A stretch of DNA of 31,820 bases from a virus: the IMG/VR virus record IMGVR_UViG_3300009504_000003, positions 1-31,820 of that record. One strand, given 5' to 3'. The notes beneath the pieces were generated by a model. The model had not been told where the DNA came from and made no database searches. It saw only the letters and a list, made by a program, of their open reading frames with translations. Position numbers and translations under genes: made by a program. The first letter of the stretch is position 1. Each line of letters starts with the position of its first letter. Positions 15,965-22,247 of this stretch are shown in pieces.

Positions 15965-15979
15965 TACGCCGCCTTTTTT
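15947..15979 (+). terminator. Likely intrinsic terminator
   Basis: GGCGG (15947-15951) pairs with CCGCC (15969-15973) around a 17-base loop and is followed at once by six T (15974-15979). It overlaps the end of the ATPase gene. This is where the early block ends and the radical SAM cassette begins, the place one expects a terminator. The stem is short and the loop long, so strength is uncertain. Confidence 0.5.
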
Positions 15980-16221
15980 CCTCCACTCCTCAACCAAATA
16001 AGCGGTTTTGTGCCCCCTGGCTTATTTTTAACTTATTTTTGGCAGGCACGAAAATAAGCCATAAAAAAGGTGGTGCAACGGTTACAACCAACATCAACAC
16101 ATACCCCGACATGCAGTTGGTAATCTTGGAGGTATGCTTGGAAACCAATGATGTGCAGGCGGGCCGGCGGTGGCTTGAACGCAAAGCAAAACAGCTTGTG
16201 CAGGGTGGTGAACGCCTATGA
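15961..16221 (+). CDS. Small ORF ahead of radical SAM gene, start uncertain
   Basis: The frame is open for 86 residues from ATG 15961, which overlaps the previous stop as ATGA. But its first ~37 codons span the terminator T-run and the paired hairpins of a regulatory region and read unlike a phage protein (MIRRLFSSTPQPNKRFCAPW). From about 16072 the coding looks normal, ending MQLVILEVCLETNDVQAGRRW. Starting at ATG 16111 gives a 36-residue protein. Its stop overlaps the radical SAM start. Function unknown. It could be a translational leader. Confidence 0.45.
   Translation: MIRRLFSSTPQPNKRFCAPWLIFNLFLAGTKISHKKGGATVTTNINTYPDMQLVILEVCLETNDVQAGRRWLERKAKQLVQGGERL
15996..16060 (+). promoter_or_regulatory. 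Two mutually exclusive ATAAGC hairpins (attenuator or operator)
   Basis: AAATAAGC (15996-16003) pairs perfectly with GCTTATTT (16020-16027), while GGCTTATTTT (16019-16028) pairs perfectly with AAAATAAGCC (16051-16060). Both stems use the same central strand, so only one can form. A further copy, ACTTATTTTT, lies at 16031-16040. In DNA the same repeats could be operator sites. They separate the early block from the radical SAM cassette. Confidence 0.55.
16039..16067 (+). promoter_or_regulatory. Possible promoter for radical SAM cassette
   Basis: TTGGCA (16039-16044; five of six matches to TTGACA) and TAAAAA (16062-16067; four of six matches to TATAAT) are separated by 17 bases. The second hairpin arm AAAATAAGCC lies in the spacer, so a protein bound there could block RNA polymerase. 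It fits a new transcription unit after the terminator at 15947-15979. Confidence 0.45.
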
Positions 16222-17846
16222 AGGTGTTGTTTATCATACCGCCCTATCGCACCACCGACAGCCTCACCAACCAAGCATACCCGATGCCATACGGCCAAGT
16301 GATACTTGGCACAATCTTACAACAGCATGGCCACCAAGTAACCATAAAAGACTTTTTGTTGCCCAGGCAAGAGCATGGTGGCATTAAAACACCGTGGCCC
16401 AAGGGTAGCCATGGCCCAAGATACCGCCACTATGGTGTACCGTTGGAAGAGTGTGTTGAGTGGGTGTTGGCCAATGCTGCCAACTTTGATGTGGTTTGTT
16501 TGGCCATGGCCCAATGTAACATTTGGGAAACGGGTGTTGTAATCGGCAGGGTTGTGCGTGAAATGGGGGTGCCGCTTGTAATCGGCGGCCCGTATGTAAC
16601 CACCTGTCCCAACGATGCCATAGCACAAACCGGCGCAAATGTAGCCGTTACAGGCGAAGCCGAAGATGTAATCTTGGAAGCGTGTACAGCGGCGTTGGGT
16701 TGGCCCACAACCCCGTTGGTGATACCAGGCACATTGGTGGACATTACCCGTACACCATTGCCCGATTGGAATCTTGCGCCACCGGCCAACTATCCCAAGT
16801 ACAACGGCAAGGTGCGTTGTGTGCTTACTGTAACCCGTGGTTGCCCACAAGCATGTGCGTTTTGTTGTGTACACACGATTATGGGCCGCAACCACCGGCG
16901 GCAAAACCGCCAGCGGATAACAGCCGAGTTAGTAAACCTGGCCCAACATGGTGTACAGTATATGTGCTTCCTGGACGACAACCTGTTTATTAGCACGCAA
17001 GCGGTGGAAGATGTGCTTGGCGGCATAAACGATGCCAACCTTAAACACACACGGTTTTACATGGAGGAAGGCTTGGAAATACGGGTGGCAGCACAACCAG
17101 GTGTTGTGGAGCGGATAGCAAGCGCAGGCTTTGATAACATCGGCATAGGATTGGAGAGTTTAAACCAAACCAATCTTGAAACGGTGAAAAAACCATACAA
17201 CCACCAACAATTTACACAAGCCATAAACAACTTTGAGGCGGCTGGCGTGGTACCCCGTGCGTTTTACATCATAGGCTTCAAACATGACACCTTGCAAAGC
17301 GTGTGCCACGATATTGTACAACTTGCCACAATGCCCGTGGCAGTACGGCCCAACAACCTTAAACTATACCCAGGCACCACCGTTTACAACGAGTACAAAG
17401 CAGCTGGTATGGTGCCGGAAGGCTACGACTGGCGGTGGAGCAGCTGGCACACAATACACCCAACCTTGGACATGGCTACCATTAAACGCCTCAAAGCCGT
17501 GTTGCGCACTATCGGCCACTTTTACGAGGAGTACAGGGTGTTAGTGGCAAGCGACGGGTTTTACACCATAAAGCACAAGTTGCGTGCCCGCAACCACGAC
17601 TTACAGTATGATGGCAACACTTTGGTGCTAACCGGTAACATTTGGCGGGACACCCCTTACAGGCAGTTCCTCGAGTTGTTACTGTTACGGTTGGGGGCAG
17701 CCGGAGCAGTTGCACGGGTAACGCCAACAGGCGTTGAAGCCGTGCCGGCTTCCAGGCCCAAGGACAGGGTGCAAGCATGCTTGCGGGTGGCCCTGCAAAC
17801 AGATACCAAACCAGCAATGGACAACTTGGACAGGTGGTTGAAATGA
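16218..17846 (+). CDS. B12-binding-domain-type radical SAM protein
   Basis: 542 residues from ATG 16218 (ATGA overlap with the previous ORF). An N-terminal Rossmann-like domain (MKVLFIIPPYRT..., about 1-155, with GVPLVIGGPYVTTCPNDAI) matches the layout of B12-binding radical SAM enzymes, although the classic DxHxxG cobalamin ligand is not evident. The [4Fe-4S] site is C209-P-Q-A-C213-A-F-C216, the CxxxCxxC signature that cleaves S-adenosylmethionine. FLDDN (251-255) and GIGLESLNQ belong to the TIM barrel. The C-terminal ~140 residues are unassigned. Target unknown: methylation or rearrangement of nucleic acid, peptide or metabolite are all open. Confidence 0.85.
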   Translation: MKVLFIIPPYRTTDSLTNQAYPMPYGQVILGTILQQHGHQVTIKDFLLPRQEHGGIKTPWPKGSHGPRYRHYGVPLEECVEWVLANAANFDVVCLAMAQCNIWETGVVIGRVVREMGVPLVIGGPYVTTCPNDAIAQTGANVAVTGEAEDVILEACTAALGWPTTPLVIPGTLVDITRTPLPDWNLAPPANYPKYNGKVRCVLTVTRGCPQACAFCCVHTIMGRNHRRQNRQRITAELVNLAQHGVQYMCFLDDNLFISTQAVEDVLGGINDANLKHTRFYMEEGLEIRVAAQPGVVERIASAGFDNIGIGLESLNQTNLETVKKPYNHQQFTQAINNFEAAGVVPRAFYIIGFKHDTLQSVCHDIVQLATMPVAVRPNNLKLYPGTTVYNEYKAAGMVPEGYDWRWSSWHTIHPTLDMATIKRLKAVLRTIGHFYEEYRVLVASDGFYTIKHKLRARNHDLQYDGNTLVLTGNIWRDTPYRQFLELLLLRLGAAGAVARVTPTGVEAVPASRPKDRVQACLRVALQTDTKPAMDNLDRWLK

Positions 17847-18001
17847 CAAACGAAACAATACCAACATTGGTGCGAGTAACCGTTATATGTGGCGATAGCC
17901 AGCACCAAGCTTATGTGTGCAACGAGGGCATAATCCACAGCGAATGCCATATATGCAACGGCATGTTACTTGGCGATTGCCAACAACAGGAGGACGAGTA
18001 A
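17843..18001 (+). CDS. 52-residue Cys-containing peptide between radical SAM and methyltransferase genes
   Basis: 52 residues from ATG 17843, overlapping the radical SAM stop (ATGA). Five Cys occur: one in VTVICGDS and four in CNEGIIHSECHICNGMLLGDC. ECHIC plus a preceding and a following Cys could hold zinc. Tight translational coupling to a radical SAM gene makes it a candidate accessory protein or modified peptide substrate. A simple zinc ribbon is the more conservative reading. No leader or recognition motif is evident. Confidence 0.6.
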   Translation: MTNETIPTLVRVTVICGDSQHQAYVCNEGIIHSECHICNGMLLGDCQQQEDE

Positions 18002-18002
18002 G

Positions 18003-19133
18003 ATGCCCACACAAGATGTGTTACGCCAACGGTTTGGCGAACCACCATTTACCATACTTAACACACGCACCGGCACATGGCAGGAACGCCGCCAAGGCTG
18101 GCTATCGTTAGGTTTGCAAAGCGACGAAGGCAGGGCCGAAGATTTGTTAAGCGGCGGCACCATAGCCACCCTCAACGAAAATTATGGCAAAAACATGGCG
18201 GGCACCAGCATATTTGACCCTGTACTGTGCGAGCTTGCATACACCTGGTTTGCCAACCCTGGCGACATAGTTATCGACCCGTTTGCAGGCGGCAGCGTGC
18301 GAGGCGTGGTAGCCGCCAAACTTGGGTTACAATACTATGGCATAGATTTGCGCAAAGAACAAATACGGGCCAACCAAACCCAATGGCGCAAGATACGCCA
18401 AAACTTGCCAGCGGATACGCCACCACCCCAATGGTTTGTGGGCGACAGTACCAACATAACCACCATACTTGAGGGCATACAAGCCGACTTTTTGTGGACA
18501 TGCCCGCCTTACTACGATTTGGAGGTTTACAGCAGCCTACCAGGCGAGTTAAGCGCAGCACAAAACTACCGCAAGTTTTTGGAAATGTACGGCACCATAA
18601 TAAGCCAAGCAGCCACCCTGTTACGCCAAGACCGGTTTGCCGGCATCGTGGTTGGGAACATACGGGACAAACACGGGTATGTACTCGACTTTGCAGGCGA
18701 CACCACCCAACTATGCCAACGGGCCGGCCTCCGCCTGTACAATGATGCAATACTCGTAAACTGTGCAGGCACCCTGCCCATAAGGGCCGCCAACCTAATG
18801 CGCAACCGCAAACTTGCACGAGCACACCAGAACATACTAATCTATTACAAAGGCAACACCAAAAATATACAACGCCGCCACGACATGACACCATTTGACT
18901 TACAACAACACACACTTGCCGATTGGATAACAGGCCCACAACCAACCGCACCAACAACACCCACAAACACATGCGAACCACAACCCGAAGGCATAGATTG
19001 GGATACCTGGGAGGCTGATGAGCCCACAGAAGAACCACCACCACCACCCAAAACACCAACACCAGGCGCATGGAAAGAACGCACCACCTACAAAGCCCAA
19101 CGCAACCACATAACAAAAGGTGGTAGCCGGTGA
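18003..19133 (+). CDS. Phage DNA methyltransferase-like protein (N4/N6 type)
   Basis: 376 residues from ATG 18003. SAM-binding motif I is D92-P-F-A-G-G-S98, and motif IV is T166-C-P-P-Y-Y-D-L-E174, a CPPY variant of (D/N/S)PPY that is usual in a phage-borne family with the flanking patterns SIFDPVLCELAY and GTLPIRAANLMRNRKL. It would transfer methyl to the exocyclic amine of adenine or cytosine. Target unknown. The C-terminal ~65 residues are Pro/Thr-rich, low complexity and A/C-rich in DNA. The stop overlaps the next start. Its place between two radical SAM enzymes suggests a shared DNA- or RNA-modification role, which is inference. Confidence 0.8.
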   Translation: MPTQDVLRQRFGEPPFTILNTRTGTWQERRQGWLSLGLQSDEGRAEDLLSGGTIATLNENYGKNMAGTSIFDPVLCELAYTWFANPGDIVIDPFAGGSVRGVVAAKLGLQYYGIDLRKEQIRANQTQWRKIRQNLPADTPPPQWFVGDSTNITTILEGIQADFLWTCPPYYDLEVYSSLPGELSAAQNYRKFLEMYGTIISQAATLLRQDRFAGIVVGNIRDKHGYVLDFAGDTTQLCQRAGLRLYNDAILVNCAGTLPIRAANLMRNRKLARAHQNILIYYKGNTKNIQRRHDMTPFDLQQHTLADWITGPQPTAPTTPTNTCEPQPEGIDWDTWEADEPTEEPPPPPKTPTPGAWKERTTYKAQRNHITKGGSR

Positions 19134-20143
19134 AAGAAATATTGCTAATAGATGCGGACCACATGGGCGTGGACACGGCCAAAAATGATTACCCAAACCT
19201 GGCCCTCATCAAGTTATCCGCATGGCACAAACAACAGGGCGACAATGTAACACTATCCACGGGCCACACAAATGTGGCAACACCCGACAAAGTGTACATC
19301 GGCGTGGTATTCACCTGGAACGCACACAAAGCCTTACAAATATACCAAATGTACAAAGCACGCAATATACCGGTACGCCTGGGCGGCTACCCCGTGGCAC
19401 CAACCACAAACCTACCACAACACATTGAACACATAATGCCCGATTACAACCTATACCCGACACCATATAGCCTTGGCTTCACAAGCCGTGGTTGCATACG
19501 CAAATGCAGCTTTTGCATAGTACCCCTAAAAGAAGGACACATACACCATGTTGCCAGCATACACGAATTTTTACACCCACAACACACAGAATTGCGCATA
19601 TTAGATAACAACCTGTTAGCATCACCAAAAGCACACGAAACACTCGAAGAAATAGCACAAGCACCCGTAACCGTGGACTACAACCAAGGCCTCGACATAC
19701 GCCTTGTAACACCACAAAACGCCAAACTATTACACGCAACAACACCAACCACCTATTACCGCTTCAGCTACGATACGCCAAACATAACCAAACAGGTGGA
19801 AAAAGGCATACAAACACTAATACAAGCCGGCATAAGACCAAGACAATTATCTTTTTACATGCTAATAGGCAAAGACACAACCTTCGAACAAGATATGTAC
19901 AGGTTTAAAATACTAAAAAAACACCGTGTAAACGCCTACCCCATGATATACAAACCCATTGGCAACATGGAACCACCAATAACAAACTACCCAACAGCCA
20001 ACATGGAAACCTTCAAAAAGTGCGTATCACAAACACCACTATCCAGCATCTTTAAACTTGCCCGCTGGTACAATATTTATGAAGAACGCCGCAAAACACC
20101 CACAAAAACACCCTTAACAACCACCCTAACAGCCTTTAAATAA
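19130..20143 (+). CDS. Second radical SAM protein (phage-type)
   Basis: 337 residues from GTG 19130 (GTGA overlap). The [4Fe-4S] motif is C122-I-R-K-C126-S-F-C129, inside GFTSRGCIRKCSFCIVPLKEG. The N-terminal 110 residues (NLALIKLSAWHKQQGDNV and YIGVVFTWNAHKA) keep a reduced B12-domain-like fold. Downstream, ILDNNLLA and VDYNQGLDIRL continue the barrel. This layout recurs in phage and gut bacterial genomes with unknown substrate. Base use is strongly A/C-rich, poorest in G and T of the whole window. It is the last gene before the terminase and ends the cassette. Confidence 0.85.
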   Translation: MKEILLIDADHMGVDTAKNDYPNLALIKLSAWHKQQGDNVTLSTGHTNVATPDKVYIGVVFTWNAHKALQIYQMYKARNIPVRLGGYPVAPTTNLPQHIEHIMPDYNLYPTPYSLGFTSRGCIRKCSFCIVPLKEGHIHHVASIHEFLHPQHTELRILDNNLLASPKAHETLEEIAQAPVTVDYNQGLDIRLVTPQNAKLLHATTPTTYYRFSYDTPNITKQVEKGIQTLIQAGIRPRQLSFYMLIGKDTTFEQDMYRFKILKKHRVNAYPMIYKPIGNMEPPITNYPTANMETFKKCVSQTPLSSIFKLARWYNIYEERRKTPTKTPLTTTLTAFK

Positions 20144-20187
20144 CCAAACAGACAATAACCATACCAAGCAAACAACAGGTGGAACAC
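20144..20187 (+). other. Noncoding gap at strand-composition switch, upstream of terS
   Basis: A 44-base, A/C-rich gap between the radical SAM gene and terS. On the left the + strand is C- and A-rich, on the right G- and T-rich. Packaging starts (cos or pac) usually lie next to the small terminase gene, so this or the early part of terS may hold the genome end or replication landmark. No inverted repeat or iteron was found by eye. A GGTGG ribosome binding site lies at 20178-20182. Confidence 0.4.
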
Positions 20188-20676
20188 ATGGCTAAAAAAC
20201 ACAAAACTTGCAACCTGGAAGAAATCCCAATACCCGACCCAAGCACCAAACCATACAAGCGTTGGGTGCGCAAGGAACGGTTGGCATACCTGGTGGCGGA
20301 AACCATGCGGTTGGGCAGCAGCCGCCTAATATCACGCACCAACATGGCCCAACAGTTTGGTGTAAGCATACCGGTGATATGCACCGATATTAAACAGGTT
20401 GATGCGTACATTGGGCGCAGCATGAGTGGCGAGCGGGCCACCAGCATGTTGTACACCAGCTTCCAAACCGCACATGCCGAGTTGGTGGCTGGTGGCCAGC
20501 ATGCTGCTGCTTACAAGCTTGCACGAGATTTTTGTGATTACCTCCAAACCCTGGGTGTTATCACCAAGGCGGCTGACGAGTTGGTGGTGGACTTTAAGGC
20601 TGGCAACATCAACATAGTTTTCACCAACACCGATGCAACCGCCTGTTTGCAACCACCCGAAGAAGAACAGGATTGA
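20188..20676 (+). CDS. terS: Terminase small subunit
   Basis: 162 residues from ATG 20188. GTG 20179 is in frame, but it overlaps the GGTGG binding site, so ATG is preferred. A helical N-terminal half holds a helix-turn-helix-like stretch (RLISRTNMAQQFGVSIPVICTDIKQ, about 46-70) suitable for binding the packaging site. The rest is helical and ends in an acidic tail. The gene immediately precedes terL, the normal order. Identity rests on position and HTH character, as small terminases diverge strongly. Confidence 0.75.
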   Translation: MAKKHKTCNLEEIPIPDPSTKPYKRWVRKERLAYLVAETMRLGSSRLISRTNMAQQFGVSIPVICTDIKQVDAYIGRSMSGERATSMLYTSFQTAHAELVAGGQHAAAYKLARDFCDYLQTLGVITKAADELVVDFKAGNINIVFTNTDATACLQPPEEEQD

Positions 20677-20683
20677 AGGCACG

Positions 20684-21886
20684 ATGGCAAGCACTTTGGA
20701 ATACCCTGCAACCCCATACCAGCAACGGTTTTTGAGTTGCAAATATCGGTATCCGGCTTTTATCGGCGGAGTGCGCAGCGGCAAAAGCCATGCGGGCACA
20801 TTGTGGGCGTTGCTGCAAACCATGCGGCAGCCAGGCCAAACGGGCCTTATTGGCGGCCTCACATATCCCATGCTGCGAGATGTGGTATTGCCCTTGTGGC
20901 AAGATTTGGTGCCGGAACAGTTGGTAATCGACCACGATAAAACCGCAGGCATAACCTACATGGCCAACGGCAGCAAGGTGTTATGGCGCAGCTTGGAAAC
21001 ATTGCGGCAGATAGACCGCATAAGAGGCCTTACACTATCTTGGGCTTGGGTGGACGAAGGCCCGTACTTGCCGGAGTATGCGTGGCGTGTACTGTTGGCC
21101 CGTGTGTGCCGTGGCAATCGGCAAATAGGCTTAACAGGCACGCCCAAGGGCATGAATTGGGTTTTTCGGCGTTGGGGCGAGCGCAAGTATGGCAAGCATT
21201 ATGGGGGCGTGTTTGGCGTATCCTCCGACACCAATCCGGCGTTGGATAGGGCGTATTATGATAACTTGCGGTTGGAGTACACGGGCGAATACTTGCAACA
21301 GGAGTTCCATGGGTTGTGGGTAGCCTTTGAGGGCCTGGTGTACAAGGAGTTGGGGCGGGCCAATATCATTACCAAAGCCATGGCGGACACCCTGCGGTAT
21401 GACGGGTATGTGTATGGTTACGACAGCGGGTACACTAACCCAAGGGTGTTGTTGCAGTTTGGCCATACAACTTGTGGGCGTTGGGTGTTGTTGGGCGAGT
21501 GGTACCAAACACAAACATTGTTGGAAGATGTGTTACCCGTTTGGCAGCGTGATGTTTTCGCGAATCGGCAAGGGCCGGTGTTTTGTGACCCAAGCGCAAA
21601 AATCGACATAGTTGCGATGCAGCGAGCCGGTATTGATGCCAGGGCGGGTAACAACAATGTGGTGGAGGGAATACAATATATCAAGGGCTTGCTATCCAAG
21701 GCGGTGTTGTTGGTGGTGGAGGAGTTGTGCCCGCATACGATGGCGGAGTTTAATATGTACCAATGGGTTGATGACCAGCGGAAAGATGAGCCTGTTAAGT
21801 TAAACGACCATGCTATGGACGCCATGCGGTATGGGTTGTTGCCTGCAACCGCACGGCGTGTTGGCATTATTGGGGGCAGGCTATGA
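20684..21886 (+). CDS. terL: Terminase large subunit
   Basis: 400 residues from ATG 20684. ATPase: Walker A G28-G-V-R-S-G-K34-S35, Walker B WAWVDE (D124, E125) and coupling motif LTGTPKG (150-156). Nuclease: YGYD247 and CDPSA (D302), and NDHAMDAMRYG (D375, D379), the acidic triad of the RNase H-like domain. Together they pump DNA into the procapsid and cut it. The short length (400 against 450-600) comes from a compact nuclease. The next gene begins inside its stop (ATGA). Confidence 0.93.
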   Translation: MASTLEYPATPYQQRFLSCKYRYPAFIGGVRSGKSHAGTLWALLQTMRQPGQTGLIGGLTYPMLRDVVLPLWQDLVPEQLVIDHDKTAGITYMANGSKVLWRSLETLRQIDRIRGLTLSWAWVDEGPYLPEYAWRVLLARVCRGNRQIGLTGTPKGMNWVFRRWGERKYGKHYGGVFGVSSDTNPALDRAYYDNLRLEYTGEYLQQEFHGLWVAFEGLVYKELGRANIITKAMADTLRYDGYVYGYDSGYTNPRVLLQFGHTTCGRWVLLGEWYQTQTLLEDVLPVWQRDVFANRQGPVFCDPSAKIDIVAMQRAGIDARAGNNNVVEGIQYIKGLLSKAVLLVVEELCPHTMAEFNMYQWVDDQRKDEPVKLNDHAMDAMRYGLLPATARRVGIIGGRL

Positions 21887-22101
21887 ACAAGGCTATGCGG
21901 GAGTATAGGGTGCGGCTTGCGCTTGCTATGTGCGGGCCTGGGGTGCCAAGCGTTGTGTTGTACGACTGGATTGTAGATAGTTGGCCGTGCCACCCTGGGT
22001 TTAAGAGTGTGCGGGCGGTTGGTATGGTGCGGCGGCGTGTGCAGCCTGGTTGGCGGCGGGTGCCTGGGAAGGGTATTTGGGTGCCGCCGGTTTGTGACTA
22101 A
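21883..22101 (+). CDS. Small basic protein between terminase and portal
   Basis: 72 residues from ATG 21883, overlapping the terL stop. It is highly basic (RRRVQPGWRRVPGKG) with Val/Trp/Cys-rich patches and no recognised motif. A DNA-contacting packaging accessory is possible, but only by position. A 146-base noncoding gap follows. Confidence 0.5.
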   Translation: MNKAMREYRVRLALAMCGPGVPSVVLYDWIVDSWPCHPGFKSVRAVGMVRRRVQPGWRRVPGKGIWVPPVCD

Positions 22102-22247
22102 AAACCGTTTTTGTTGTAACCACGACGCCGGTAAACGCTGTTGTGGGCCTTTCGGGTTGTTGCGGGTGGTTTGATATTTGGCAATGCTTCCGGTGGCGAC
22201 AGGCCCGTTACCACCCCGTTTGCCGGATAAAGCTTATAAACTACGCA
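22102..22247 (+). other. 146-base gap before the portal gene
   Basis: The longest stretch without a supported gene. It starts with a palindrome, AAAAAC-C-GTTTTT (22100-22112), whose one-base loop makes it a poor RNA hairpin but a possible protein-binding site. The portal frame is open upstream from 22143 with 35 additional codons, but those read unlike a portal N-terminus. No SD was found close to ATG 22248. No promoter is convincing. Confidence 0.4.

Noticed and set aside
16019-16060. Hairpin with AAAATAAGCC arm as an intrinsic terminator
   Set aside because: No T-run follows on either strand and the loop is 22 bases; a regulatory role fits better.
18900-20140. A/C-rich part of the cassette as a recent foreign insertion
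   Set aside because: Its composition is at the end of a gradient seen around the circle and GATC/ACGT avoidance continues, so position-dependent bias explains it better than recent transfer.
22100-22112. AAAAACCGTTTTT as a terminator
   Set aside because: The arms are joined by a single base, so an RNA stem-loop cannot form properly; it may at most be a protein-binding palindrome.
22143-22247. Upstream extension of the portal frame
   Set aside because: The 35 additional residues (Cys/Trp-rich) do not look like a portal N-terminus and there is no binding site; ATG 22248 is preferred although its own SD is weak.
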